From assembly GCF_003259255.1 (NCBI RefSeq), contig NZ_QGOL01000012.1:124001-188000 (forward strand): a stretch of 64,000 bases of DNA. The letters are read 5' to 3'. The position numbers and the translations under genes are program-made. The notes under the pieces were generated by a model, which did not search any database, was not told the DNA's origin, and was given only the letters and a program-made list of their open reading frames with translations. Positions 43,201-51,842 of the stretch are shown piece after piece; the first letter of the stretch is position 1; each line of letters opens with the position of its first letter. This DNA comes from Algoriphagus litoralis. GTDB lineage: Bacteria; Bacteroidota; Bacteroidia; Cytophagales; Cyclobacteriaceae.

Positions 43201-44547
43201 CTTATCGTTATAGTATGTGTTGTTGGCTGCGAAATACTTTACATCATATTTTCTGGCAAATTCAAGCAACACTTCATTGACTTTTTCCTCCTCGGGGATC
43301 CCGTGCCGATTTAGCTCGATATAAAAATCCTCTCCAAACTGTTCTTTCCACCAGACAAATGCTTCTTCGGCCTGCGTCTCACCCACATTCAGAATCAGGT
43401 AAGGGATCTCTCCCCAAAGACCGCCTGTTGTTGCAATGAGGTCACTTTTGTATTGAACCAAAAGCTCTCTGTCTATTCGTGGCACATAGTAAAAGCCTTC
43501 GATATTGGCGTAGGAAGCAAGTTTTGCCAGATTGTGGTAACCTGCTTTATTTTTAGCAATGAGTACTGTCTGGTAGCCATCGTCTTTATTGGATTTGTTT
43601 TTTCGGTCCCGATTTAGATTAAACTCGCAACCCAAAATCGGCTTCAACTCTTTGGCCATGGCTTCCTTTACGAAGTGAAATGCCCCCATCATATTCCCAT
43701 GATCGGTCATGGCAATGGCCTTCATGCCAAATTCTTTGGCTCGAGCTACCAAAGAAGGTATTTCAGACGTAGCCTGAAGAACCGAATACTGGCTATGGAC
43801 GTGCAAATGTGTAAAAGGAACATCTGCCAAATCGGAGATATCCGCTTTCCCTGCTTGTTTCAGAACGTCTTTTGCACTGGCTTTTTGCTCATCTTTTGCT
43901 TGGACAAAATTTGCTTCAGCGAGCCTTGGCGCTTCGTAACTTACTTCAGTTAGGGCAATCCCGGCTTCCGGTTGTTGGACTCCTTGCGTAATCAGGCCAA
44001 AGAAACAGCGGGCCGTAGCGTCCACATCGTATGCGGCGTCGTGGGCATCCCCAAATCCCTTTCCGAATAGTTTTTGATGGAGCTCTGTGAGTGTAGGCCA
44101 CTTGAATTTCCCTCCCTTTCCTCCTGGGAGCGCACAGAATTCGGTTGAAATGTCCTTCGTGTCCAGCTCTTTTTTATCGGCCAGCGGCATGACCAGTTCC
44201 GATCTCAAGTACTCTGAACCGACAACATTAATGTCAAAGCCGATATTATGTCCGACCAAATAGTTGGCTTGGACTACATCTTCTCGGAAGACCTGAAGGA
44301 TTTCTTTCAGGTCATGTCCTTCAGCCAAGGCGCGCTTGGTGGAGATTCCATGGACTTTTTCCGCATTGTAAGGGATGGTAAAGCCTTCGGGCCGAATAAT
44401 GTAATTGTGATTGGAAATCAGCTTGCCCTTGGCGTCATGGAGTTGCCATGCGATCTGAACTAGCCGGGGCCAATTGTCCACATCGGACATGGGGGCATTG
44501 TAATCGCGGGGTAAACCGGTGGTTTCTGTATCGAATATTATGTACAT
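40255..44547 (-). CDS. dnaE: DNA polymerase III alpha subunit with fused N-terminal DnaQ-like exonuclease
   Basis: A 1430-residue protein, about 270 longer than E. coli DnaE. Residues 1-185 are a DEDDh 3'-5' exonuclease: D6 and E8 in FDTETTGL, GHNIGFD (D105), and H169/D174 in DAHDAAYDVD. After a charged linker comes a PHP domain (from about 245) with HLHVHSQYS and MTDHGN, that is, with metal-binding residues kept. The polymerase core has the catalytic aspartates at PDIDIDFDD (D656, D658), followed by the finger and beta-binding region, an HhH segment and an OB domain near the end. It is the replicative polymerase, and proofreading appears to be built in. Single gene. Confidence 0.95.
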   Translation of the reverse strand: MYIIFDTETTGLPRDYNAPMSDVDNWPRLVQIAWQLHDAKGKLISNHNYIIRPEGFTIPYNAEKVHGISTKRALAEGHDLKEILQVFREDVVQANYLVGHNIGFDINVVGSEYLRSELVMPLADKKELDTKDISTEFCALPGGKGGKFKWPTLTELHQKLFGKGFGDAHDAAYDVDATARCFFGLITQGVQQPEAGIALTEVSYEAPRLAEANFVQAKDEQKASAKDVLKQAGKADISDLADVPFTHLHVHSQYSVLQATSEIPSLVARAKEFGMKAIAMTDHGNMMGAFHFVKEAMAKELKPILGCEFNLNRDRKNKSNKDDGYQTVLIAKNKAGYHNLAKLASYANIEGFYYVPRIDRELLVQYKSDLIATTGGLWGEIPYLILNVGETQAEEAFVWWKEQFGEDFYIELNRHGIPEEEKVNEVLLEFARKYDVKYFAANNTYYNDKPDAKAHDILLCVKDGELVEKPKKYIGKRGREFRYGFPNDEFYIKSPEEMKKLFSDLPEAILCTQEIVDKIEGYKLAREVLLPKFDIPEEFKHPEDEEDGGKRGENAYLKHLTYEGARKRYPEITPEIQERLDFELATIEKTGYPGYFLIVQDFTRAAREMGVSVGPGRGSAAGSAVAYCTGITNVDPIAYDLLFERFLNPDRVSLPDIDIDFDDEGRQSVIDYVIKKYGSNQVAQIITYGTMAAKSAIRDTARVLNLPLADAGRLANLVPDIKLKALFALAKNRPALLEKLKGQGELLAKAEELIRIAAGSDEMARTINQASILEGSVRNTGIHACGVIITPSDITNFVPVALAKDSDMVCTQFDNSVVESAGLLKMDFLGLKTLTLIKDAIKIVKERHGIQLDADEFDINDVKTYELFQRGETVGIFQYESAGMQKYMRELKPTVFADLIAMNALYRPGPLAYIPSFIRRKHGTEPITYDLDDMKEYLEETYGITVYQEQVMLLSQKLAGFTKGEADVLRKAMGKKQKDVLDKMKPKFVEQASAKGHDAKKLEKIWTDWEAFASYAFNKSHSTCYAWIAYQTAYLKAHYPAEYMASVLSNNMNDITQVTFFMEECKRMGIKVAGPDVNESKGGFTVNKAGEIRFGMAAIKGAGSAAVDEIIIEREKNGPYKNIFDFAKRVNSRALNKKTMEALAMAGAFDCFKEHHRRQYLEAPSGDITLIEKATKYAQKIQQEEDSAQVSLFGGGGGTMAVPVPSIAPMEPFSQIQQLNIEKEVVGLFISGHPLDQYRLEIESFTNTPLTALADLESLRGKNELKLAGSVSSFAHRTTKTGKPFGTLTLEDYHGSFTFFLFGDDYVKFKEYFMTGWFLFLTGKVEQRKWGNENEVEFKITSMMLLSEVRGKMVKGIRINIDLDELTLDLMEKLEAITTKYKGDAKLYIDVIDRKENIALELFSKKFTIDPSSEMIQELKSIPEVVYKVV

Positions 44548-44583
44548 GCTTCCTCAGGAAATGAAGGTTTAAATTAGGGCTAA

Positions 44584-44772
44584 TCCTTCAAAGAAGATGG
44601 CTCAGCGAAGGTAATTGTCAAAGAAAAAGAGAAACAACTGGCGCTGAGTTGGTACCATGGTGAAGGGGTGATTTTTTACCCCACCAAGGCTTTTCTTTTT
44701 CCCGGTGTGGAAGGGTTAGCCATTCCAAAATTACAACTTAAGGGGCTTTTGGCTGTATTTGATTCTGCCTAA
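44584..44772 (+). pseudogene. C-terminal remnant of an unidentified gene
   Basis: Between stops there is an open frame of 62 codons plus stop with protein-like composition but no ATG. It reads KEKEKQLALSWYHGEGVIFY, then PTKAFLFPGVEGLAIPKLQL, and ends AVFDSA. A perfect intrinsic terminator begins 6 bp after its stop codon, as for a true 3' end. The 5' part is gone: the frame is closed at 44581 and dnaE starts on the other strand at 44547. I take it as a decayed gene end; the family is not recognised. A translation from a non-ATG start cannot be excluded. Confidence 0.5.
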
Positions 44773-44777
44773 AAATG

Positions 44778-44811
44778 GAAAATCATCTGAATAGGCCAGA
44801 TGATTTTCTTT
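44778..44811 (+). terminator. Rho-independent terminator after the gene remnant
   Basis: GAAAATCATCTG (44778-44789) pairs perfectly with CAGATGATTTTC (44797-44808); 7-base loop, then TTT. There is no intact plus-strand gene upstream of it other than the remnant. Confidence 0.75.
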
Positions 44812-44980
44812 AATCTAATAGGATGTTGATTTTTACTAATGGACTTATTTCTAGGCGGAAATTCTTGTGGATGGCTGATAGTCAATGCAAACTATCAAAG
44901 CATAAATGGTCATTTGAATGATAGCTTTGCCTATAATTATAAACTTACATCTACTCGGGATCCTGGGAATTATTATGTTC

Positions 44981-45724
44981 TCAATATCTGATTTCCCACA
45001 TCCAAGCTTGCTTTCTTTCCGTGGAAGTCTTGATAAACTCACTGACCAAGTCCAGATATTCGCTGCCAGTTACCTCTCTTCCTTTCATTTTTTTGGGAAG
45101 GGTGATGATCTCCGCAGGTTCTCCAAACGTAATTTTCTCTGCTTCCACGATCAGCATGCCGTCGTTGATATCATAGGCTAATATTAATCCGGGAAGGCCG
45201 AATTGTTCCTCGGGACCGATGGGGACCGGGATGTCTGATGCAAACCACGCCGTGATCTTTTGGCCTTTGATGGGGTCCTCACTGACAGCTTTCATGCACA
45301 TATGTCCGAGAATATCGCGTATCTCATTCATCACTCTCCATTTTGGTGCATTCAGGCTGCCACGGACAATATAGGTTTTTCCCATTTGATCCATGTATTT
45401 CAGATAGGTTTGATCTTCGAGATTGTTTGCGATGAAGTAGTCCTCTACTTGCCAAGAGTAGCTGCGCACTTCATAAGGTTCACCGTAGGTATACAGACTT
45501 TTATCTGGCCAAAACTGGAGCTTCATTCGAGTGCTGTACCCATCAGGACTTCCCCATGAAAGGAGAATTCTGTCCCGTTCCTGCTCAGTAAGATAAGGTA
45601 AGCTTGAGTAGATTTTGTCGTAAAAGATTTTGTATCGGTATTCTACCTCACCCACTATGTTTTGGGCTCTAAGTCCTGTGCTAAGAAGGATCAGCACGAT
45701 GGTTATTAGAATTTTTGATTTCAT
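44981..45724 (-). CDS. GLPGLI family protein, secreted
   Basis: A 247-residue Bacteroidota-specific protein with a signal peptide (LLSTGLRAQN, cleavage about residue 20) and the naming motif FGLPGLILAYDIN at about 171-183. The family's function is unknown. It often sits next to a TonB-dependent receptor with a carboxypeptidase-like domain, as here: it starts 28 bp after that gene and is its operon partner. The 170-bp region downstream to the remnant's terminator holds no other gene. Confidence 0.88.
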   Translation of the reverse strand: MKSKILITIVLILLSTGLRAQNIVGEVEYRYKIFYDKIYSSLPYLTEQERDRILLSWGSPDGYSTRMKLQFWPDKSLYTYGEPYEVRSYSWQVEDYFIANNLEDQTYLKYMDQMGKTYIVRGSLNAPKWRVMNEIRDILGHMCMKAVSEDPIKGQKITAWFASDIPVPIGPEEQFGLPGLILAYDINDGMLIVEAEKITFGEPAEIITLPKKMKGREVTGSEYLDLVSEFIKTSTERKQAWMWEIRY

Positions 45725-45752
45725 TGGTATTTAGGTCAGCTGCTTGTTTAAA

Positions 45753-48575
45753 TTATCTGTTTCTTTTCACCTCGACTCCCCGCATATTGTATGTCACGCC
45801 AAGTAAGAAATATCGGGACAGGGTTTCAATCCGACCAGTGGAAACAAAGTTTTGGCCGGCAAACTGGCTGATAGTTTCATTTTGTTTGAATATATCATAA
45901 GCGGAGAGCCTGATTTCCCATTTTTTTGCCTCCCCGAGAAGTTTATAGATAAAGGCATTGAGTATGGGGACTTCCTGATTAAATCCAAAACTTTCGTTTT
46001 CAAATCGGCTATAGTTGAATTTCATGTCAATGTAGAAATCCTTGGGAAGCTTGATGTTCATATTCGTATAGGCACTCAAATTAAGGATGTCTTGGTTCTG
46101 AGCGGGATTCTGTTCGTATTTGGTTTTGCTCAGACGGAAGGATGTTCCTGCATATAGGCTCAGCCATTCTTTTGGGGTTAAGTCTAAATTGAGTCCAAAA
46201 GAATGGCTAAAAGTATTGGTCTCTGTTTCAAGGGAGTTGATCAAGGCTAGGCTTCTGGTGTAAGAAGGATTGGCGTTGATGTTTGCGTTGATCTTAGTTT
46301 TGATGATGGGAAATCCAAAACCTAGGTAGGAATTATAGCGCTGTCCTCCCGAAACATTTCCTGACTTAAATGTGGTGACAAAATTTTCAGGGTCTATCGT
46401 TTGATTTTGAACCACTTGGCTCTGGTAGAAGGTTGAATTCAATGAAATATATAGATTGATGAATGTGGCAGGATCATACATGTTGTATCCGGCATTTAGC
46501 GAATGGGTTACTTCAGGTTGTAGATCGGGATTTCCTTCTCGGACATACAAGGGGTTGGAGATGTCCTTGTAAGGCTGTAAATCGTTGATGTTTGGGGGTG
46601 CGACGCCCATGACATAGCCAGCGTTGATCCGTTTATTGCCCTTCATGGTTTTATAGAAAGATACGTTGGGGGTGAAATTGAGGTAGCTTTTGTCCACTGT
46701 CCCTAGTATTTCACTCCCTTCTACTACCGAATACAGACCGTTCAGTTTGTAGTTGGAGGCGGCAAATCCCATACTTAGGTTAGAGCCTTTGTTGGCGTAT
46801 CGGATACTTGAGCCTACCCTATTGTAGGTAATTATATTGTCAAAAAACCGGCTTAGATCTGGATTTAGCTCTTGAACGTCACTTGACTCTACATCGAAAA
46901 CTTTACGGTCTGTTTCGCTCCTCGATTGGCTGAAATTATAGAACGTTTCCCAGAAGAAGGTTTTGTTGATTGGTTCGACAAAAAGTAAGCTTGACTTGAT
47001 CAGGTTGGAAGTATTCAATGCCTGATTCATTTGGTCCAAGCTTTGGAAATAGGTATTCGGATCTGATGCATCCATCATGTCGGCTACGGCTTTTTGAATT
47101 CCATCTTGGTCTGCATTGGTGTAGGTATTACTTAGGCTTGCCGCAAAGTTTCTACCGTTTTTTTTGAATTTATGCCTAAAGATTGCAGTACCTTGGAACG
47201 CTCCAGACCATTTATTCGATTGGTTGTCACGTGCCAGTCGGCCTTGTTCCGTATCACTTGCGATTAACTCTTGAAAACTTGCTAACGAAGTAGTAAGAGT
47301 GCTAAATCTACCCTTTGCATTTATGGTTAACGTATTGGCACTGTCAAGTTCATTTTGAAATCGAATATTTGCCCGATGGTGCCCTGCCACGTTATTTTGA
47401 ATACTTTGGTCGGTGGAGGTGAAGGATGAATTGTCCTCAAGAAAGGTGGTTCTACTATTGAAACTCTCTACAATTTGGTCGCTTCGGCTGTAGAAGTAAT
47501 TGCCGCTGAAATCCTTTTTGTCCTTCAGGCGATTAAAATTGACCCCGAAAGCTTGATTATTTGAAAAACCAGAGCTCAGATTGTTGAAGGGGATTTCGAA
47601 GGATTGTTCACTGTCTCCTCCTGAAAAAAATATTACATTCCCGCCATTGCTGTTAAACCCAAAATCTCCCGTGTCTCCAAATTGAAATGCACCACTGCCT
47701 CTAAACTCCTGTAGGTCATCCCAGCTCAAGCCGGTTTGATTGACATTATTGCCATAGCCAATGATTGAAAATTGATTCACTTTGTCAAACTTATTGTAAG
47801 AGGCATTGGAAGACCATCTTTCGTCTGTCCCTCCAGCTGCGGAAATTTTTCCGAATCCACCTTTTTTAGCTTCTTCCTTGAGTTCAACGTTCAAGGTCTT
47901 TTCATTTACCCCATCATCGACTCCTGTGAGTTTGGCTTGTTCTGACTTGTCGTCATATAGTTGGAGTTTACTTATAGATTCTGCATTCAAGTTTTGGGTT
48001 GCCATTTTGGTGTTGCCACCAAAAAATCGTCGACCATCGACTGTTACTTTCTGGACTCGTTGTCCTTGAGCCACTATATTTCCCTCAGCATCGATTTGCA
48101 TGCCCGGTAGTTTGCGTAGCAGGTCTTCTAAGGTCGCTCCGGGTGGTACTTTGAATTTGCTCGCATCATACTCCAGCGTGTCTCCACGCATCATGAGTGG
48201 TGCTTTGGCGGCTTTTACCACTACCTCGTACAGTTCCTGCATAATTGGAACCAATTGAATCTCTTCTACCTCAAGATCTTCTGTTTCAGGGAGTGCTAGC
48301 TCTTTTTGGAAGGGGATGTATCCCATGTAAGTAGCTTTGATGAGCAGCGGTTGCCGCTCCACGTTTTTGAAAAGGTATTCTCCATTTTTATTCGTCAGCG
48401 TGTATGCAACCAAAGCCGAATCGGAGGGGCTTAGCAGAAGAACTGAGGTATAATCCAGCGGAATATTGGTGGTGTCTTTTACCGTCCCCCGAATCGTAAG
48501 TTTGGATTGGGCATGGGAGGCAAAAGTGACAGCGACCACAAAAAGGAACAGAATTCCCATGCGATAAGGCTTCAC
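45753..48575 (-). CDS. TonB-dependent receptor-like outer membrane beta-barrel with carboxypeptidase-like domain
   Basis: About 940 residues: signal peptide (ILFLFVVAVTFASHAQS), a carboxypeptidase-regulatory-like beta-sandwich (KLTIRGTVKDTTNIPLDYTS, to about 85), a plug (GMQIDAEGNIVAQGQRVQKV and the following VDGRRFFGGNT) and a large barrel of the OMP_b-brl_3 type ending GVTYNMRGVEVKRNR. I start at GTG 48575 (MKPYRMGILFL), which gives a normal basic-headed signal; ATG 48560 and ATG 48653 are alternatives, the last with 26 residues that do not look like a leader. Substrate unknown. Upstream partner of the GLPGLI gene. Confidence 0.85.
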   Translation of the reverse strand: MKPYRMGILFLFVVAVTFASHAQSKLTIRGTVKDTTNIPLDYTSVLLLSPSDSALVAYTLTNKNGEYLFKNVERQPLLIKATYMGYIPFQKELALPETEDLEVEEIQLVPIMQELYEVVVKAAKAPLMMRGDTLEYDASKFKVPPGATLEDLLRKLPGMQIDAEGNIVAQGQRVQKVTVDGRRFFGGNTKMATQNLNAESISKLQLYDDKSEQAKLTGVDDGVNEKTLNVELKEEAKKGGFGKISAAGGTDERWSSNASYNKFDKVNQFSIIGYGNNVNQTGLSWDDLQEFRGSGAFQFGDTGDFGFNSNGGNVIFFSGGDSEQSFEIPFNNLSSGFSNNQAFGVNFNRLKDKKDFSGNYFYSRSDQIVESFNSRTTFLEDNSSFTSTDQSIQNNVAGHHRANIRFQNELDSANTLTINAKGRFSTLTTSLASFQELIASDTEQGRLARDNQSNKWSGAFQGTAIFRHKFKKNGRNFAASLSNTYTNADQDGIQKAVADMMDASDPNTYFQSLDQMNQALNTSNLIKSSLLFVEPINKTFFWETFYNFSQSRSETDRKVFDVESSDVQELNPDLSRFFDNIITYNRVGSSIRYANKGSNLSMGFAASNYKLNGLYSVVEGSEILGTVDKSYLNFTPNVSFYKTMKGNKRINAGYVMGVAPPNINDLQPYKDISNPLYVREGNPDLQPEVTHSLNAGYNMYDPATFINLYISLNSTFYQSQVVQNQTIDPENFVTTFKSGNVSGGQRYNSYLGFGFPIIKTKINANINANPSYTRSLALINSLETETNTFSHSFGLNLDLTPKEWLSLYAGTSFRLSKTKYEQNPAQNQDILNLSAYTNMNIKLPKDFYIDMKFNYSRFENESFGFNQEVPILNAFIYKLLGEAKKWEIRLSAYDIFKQNETISQFAGQNFVSTGRIETLSRYFLLGVTYNMRGVEVKRNR

Positions 48576-48653
48576 ACCTTGTGAAAAGATAAAAAGGGTA
48601 TTCCATCTGACCCTAAAAATCAATTTAAATACACATGAAAGGAGGATTTTCAT

Positions 48654-49334
48654 TTTTTTTCTGTGTTAAAATCTCAAACTAAAATATAGATGACTAAAAC
48701 TGTTTATCACCTCATCATCCCAGCCAAGTATTTTATTGTTCGGCTGGGAGGATCTGTGTAAAATGACATGTTCTCAATAGACTGGATTCTATGGCAATCT
48801 GGCTAAGTTGAAAATGAGCGTTCCTTACTTTTACAACACTAGGCTGACCTTAATTCTTTACACTTCTTGATCCTCAATTTCCAGAAGTAGATGTTTTTGG
48901 ATGCGTTCTCATTGGCTTGGTGCTCTCCTCAAACAAATCAAAAACTCCATCCGTCCTCTGGCGCCTTTCAATAAAAAAATTGACAATCACCTGATCGCTA
49001 GCCGGAATGGCACTTTACTACTGCTAGTATAGTAATTATTTAATGAAAATAGAATGACTAATTTGTTAAAAAATGTTTTTTACTCAACACTTTGTTACTG
49101 AGGTTTCTTGAAGTCCAAATTAAATTTGGAATTGACTTCCCGTGAGACAACTAAATTTTGAAAGAATAATTTTTTGTCCGGTTTACAAAAAGAAATAGGG
49201 GTTGAAATTTTCTTATAAAAATGAGAATCGTAGAAAAAATCAGACGGATGAAGTCCTGGTTTAGTGAAAAGCAGAATAATAGGACCCAGTTATCTACCAG
49301 ATTCTTGTGTTGAAATAATCAAGGGAAAAAAAAT
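48654..49334. other. 681-bp intergenic region without a gene; one strong inverted repeat
   Basis: No convincing open frame on either strand. A perfect 8-bp inverted repeat TCCCAGCC / GGCTGGGA (48718-48725 and 48742-48749, 16-base loop) stands out and has no T run on either strand, so it is not a normal terminator. The rest is AT-rich. It must hold the promoter of the TonB receptor gene. Confidence 0.5.
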
Positions 49335-49979
49335 CTACCTCTTGTCTTCCCAAGGCATATAGACCACCTTTTTTGTCTGGAAAAAATCTTCCTTGAAGTA
49401 ATCTTCCAAATGGTAGACTACATAAGACTTGTCAAGCGCTTCCATCTCTTCGTCTACATCTCCTCCTTTGAGATAGAGAATGCCGTTTTGGAACTCGTTA
49501 AAGTCTTCCTTTTTGATTTTCCCCTTGACCCAAGGATAAAAATTAACCATCTGTGTCACAGCACGGCTAATAACAAAGTCGTATTTCCGGACCAACTGTT
49601 CTGCCCGGGCCTGTTGGGCTTCTACGTTTGATAGCTTCAATTGTCTAGCCACATCCTTTACCACGGTAATTTTCTTTCCAATGGAATCCACCAAATGAAA
49701 ATGAGTGTCTGGGAAAAGAATAGCCAGTGGTATTCCCGGAAATCCTCCTCCGGTACCGATGTCCAGCACTTTGGTGCCTGGCAGGAAAGCCATGACTTTG
49801 GCGATTCCAAGGGAATGCACTACATGATGGATATAAAACTGATCCATGTCTTTGCGACTGATCACATTTATTTTCGAATTCCAGTCTTCATAAAGCGCCT
49901 GCAGCCGCTCAAATTGTAGGATTTGAGTTTCGCTCAGATCTGGAAAGTAAGAAAGAATCAGCTGGGTACCTGGGTTCAT
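49335..49979 (-). CDS. rsmG: 16S rRNA (guanine-527-N7)-methyltransferase RsmG
   Basis: A 214-residue SAM-dependent methyltransferase with the SAM loop VLDIGTGGGFPGIPLAI at about 69-85 and NVISRKDMDQFYIHHVVHSL before it. It methylates G527 of 16S rRNA. It is the last gene of the glycosyltransferase-sigma-rsmG operon; its ATG shares one base with the sigma-factor stop (TGATG). Confidence 0.93.
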   Translation of the reverse strand: MNPGTQLILSYFPDLSETQILQFERLQALYEDWNSKINVISRKDMDQFYIHHVVHSLGIAKVMAFLPGTKVLDIGTGGGFPGIPLAILFPDTHFHLVDSIGKKITVVKDVARQLKLSNVEAQQARAEQLVRKYDFVISRAVTQMVNFYPWVKGKIKKEDFNEFQNGILYLKGGDVDEEMEALDKSYVVYHLEDYFKEDFFQTKKVVYMPWEDKR

Positions 49980-50590
49980 CAGATGTGTTTTTCTTTGCCG
50001 GAGGCTATTTCAAAAAGCAATTCTCGGGATCTGTGAAGCTGTGCTTTTACAGTACCCAAAGGTTTCTCTAATTCCTGTGCGATTTCTTCATAGGAAAGCT
50101 CATCGAAATACCGGAGCTGAACCAGCTTTCGGTATTTGGCGGGAAGTTTATCTACAAAAATCCGGACCATATCAATCCGCTGAGAACGGATGAACTGATC
50201 CTGTGGATTGTTGTCATCATCTTCCACATCGATGTTTACCGAATTTCCACTGTCATCGGAGAGGGTGTTGTTCAAACTCATGGTTTTGAGTTTTTTCTTT
50301 CGGATGAAGTCAATCGTGTTGTTGGTGGCAATCCGGAATAGCCAGGTGCTGAAGGTATAGTCTTTTTTAAAACGCTCCAGATTCCTAAACGCTTTGGCAA
50401 AAGCCTCCATCGTCAGATCCTCTGCATCATCGGCATCACGGATCATTTTTAGAATCATGAAATAAACGGCCTTTTTATACCGCTTCATGAGCGTAGCATA
50501 GGCTTGCTGGTCTTTATCTTGCACAGCCCGATCGATGAGATCAAAATCCTCGAGTGCTTTATTCGAAAAACCGCGTTCGTTTATTTCCAT
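49979..50590 (-). CDS. RNA polymerase sigma factor, ECF/sigma-70 family
   Basis: A 203-residue sigma factor starting at ATG 50590 (MEINERGFSNKALEDFDLID). Region 2 is at about 25-95 (DAEDLTMEAFAKAF, then FSTWLFRIATNNTIDFIRKK) and region 4 at about 135-195 (DELSYEEIAQELEKPLGTVK). An acidic linker (DVEDDDNNPQDQ) separates them. Its targets are unknown and no anti-sigma gene is next to it. A start 14 codons upstream is open but lies deep in the glycosyltransferase gene; the chosen start overlaps it by 10 bp. Confidence 0.9.
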   Translation of the reverse strand: MEINERGFSNKALEDFDLIDRAVQDKDQQAYATLMKRYKKAVYFMILKMIRDADDAEDLTMEAFAKAFRNLERFKKDYTFSTWLFRIATNNTIDFIRKKKLKTMSLNNTLSDDSGNSVNIDVEDDDNNPQDQFIRSQRIDMVRIFVDKLPAKYRKLVQLRYFDELSYEEIAQELEKPLGTVKAQLHRSRELLFEIASGKEKHI

Positions 50591-51720
50591 TGGATGTCTT
50601 TTGCTTGGTAAGAAACAGATCCCAATACCCAAAAATATCCCAGGTACATGAAATCATTAATCAGGATGTTCATCGGTGACACAGATCCCTGAACTTTTTT
50701 GGAGGCAGATTTGAAAATCCATACCACCAGTGCAGATCGTACTAAGACAATACCCAAAACGATTGAAAATTGTTCCAATTGCTGCCCTAGTCCGAAATAA
50801 ATTAACAATCCTATCGCTCCAATCCAAAATAATGCATGAGAAAGGGAGAATAGTCCAATTTTTCGTTTGTCTTCCCCTCGGTAATATTTACCGACATGCA
50901 GGTGACGTTTTTTCTGAATGAGGTATTCTCTCCAAGTTTCTTTCGGAATCGAAGTGGTAGTTGCTTCAGGGTCCAAAACCATTGCTGCGTTTTTGCCAGT
51001 AGCGTATTGGTTTACAAAAAGGTCGTCATCACCACCTTCCAAATGCCAGATACCTTTGAATGCCTTCACGTCCATAAAAAAGCTTTTCCGATAGCACAGA
51101 TTTCTACCCACACCCATAAAAGGAGCCTTCCACAGACCAAAAGAGAAATAAAACAAAGCAGTCAATAAGGTCTCAAACTGAATCCACTTATTGAGAAGCG
51201 TGGATTTTGTCGTGTATCCCGAGAATCCAATGGCAAAGGTTTTTCCGTTTTCTCGTACTGGTTCGGTCATTTTTCGTATCCATTGGTCGGTCGTCGGCAT
51301 ACAGTCTGCATCTGTTAACAAGATGACGTCGCTTTTGGCTACTTTGATACCAAGGGTAACAGCAAATTTCTTTGCAGTGACATGACTAGGCGTGTATTTG
51401 ATCGTGACGGAGCGAAGTTTGGGATAGATGGCCATCATCTCCTCCAGTAGTCGCTTGGTCCGATCTGTACTTCTGTCATTGACGATCATTACGTCAAATT
51501 TGGGGTAATCCTGCTCGAAAAGTTTGGGAATGAGGACCTTTAGGTTTTGGAATTCGTTATGAGCAGCCACAAGGACAGTCACCCCCTCTTCAGGGTGTTG
51601 GTTTTTCGAAGACTTGGTAAATGATTTGAACCAGGCTGTTCGTCCGAAAATCACCAGAAGGTAAACCAACTGAATGAGAATCCCGATGCCAAAGAAAAAC
51701 CAGAGTAAAAAAAGGCCCAT
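50581..51720 (-). CDS. Membrane glycosyltransferase, family 2
   Basis: A 379-residue GT2 enzyme with an N-terminal membrane helix (about 1-25), the GT-A domain with VTVLVAAHNEFQNL, the nucleotide-sugar-binding IVNDRSTDRT and metal-binding DVILLTDADCMP, a GGDDD acceptor motif (about 229), and two or three C-terminal helices (from about 305). It likely builds a polysaccharide or glycolipid at the inner membrane; acceptor and donor are unknown. First gene of the operon with the sigma factor. Confidence 0.87.
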   Translation of the reverse strand: MGLFLLWFFFGIGILIQLVYLLVIFGRTAWFKSFTKSSKNQHPEEGVTVLVAAHNEFQNLKVLIPKLFEQDYPKFDVMIVNDRSTDRTKRLLEEMMAIYPKLRSVTIKYTPSHVTAKKFAVTLGIKVAKSDVILLTDADCMPTTDQWIRKMTEPVRENGKTFAIGFSGYTTKSTLLNKWIQFETLLTALFYFSFGLWKAPFMGVGRNLCYRKSFFMDVKAFKGIWHLEGGDDDLFVNQYATGKNAAMVLDPEATTTSIPKETWREYLIQKKRHLHVGKYYRGEDKRKIGLFSLSHALFWIGAIGLLIYFGLGQQLEQFSIVLGIVLVRSALVVWIFKSASKKVQGSVSPMNILINDFMYLGYFWVLGSVSYQAKDIQWK

Positions 51721-51737
51721 AGGTCGATTTTGCTGGG

Positions 51738-51745
51738 CAAATATA
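51738..51745 (-). promoter_or_regulatory. -7 promoter box (TATATTTG) of the glycosyltransferase-sigma-rsmG operon
   Basis: The plus strand reads CAAATATA; on the minus strand an exact TAnnTTTG, 17 bp before the ATG at 51720. It is one of a divergent pair with the tgt box at 51782. Confidence 0.45.
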
Positions 51746-51781
51746 AAATCAATTTCAGCAACTCATTTAAGAATAAGTGGA

Positions 51782-51789
51782 TATTTTTG
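51782..51789 (+). promoter_or_regulatory. -7 promoter box (TATTTTTG) of the tgt operon
   Basis: Fits TAnnTTTG and lies 53 bp before the tgt ATG; no clear -33 element. Confidence 0.4.
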
Positions 51790-51842
51790 CAGACTAAACG
51801 AGACAATTCGTAGCTAGGTGCTGCAGTCTCAGCAAGTAGGAT

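Noticed and set aside
48890..49035. A minus-strand stop-free frame of about 46 codons in the gene-free region upstream of the TonB receptor gene
   Set aside because: Short enough to arise by chance, no start, no terminator and no recognisable motif; I cannot support it as a gene remnant.
51787..51835. A hairpin (TTGCAGACT with AGTCT and GCAA) upstream of tgt as a possible preQ1 riboswitch
   Set aside because: The 5' arm overlaps the -7 promoter box and would not be in the transcript, and the sequence does not fit the preQ1 riboswitch pattern.
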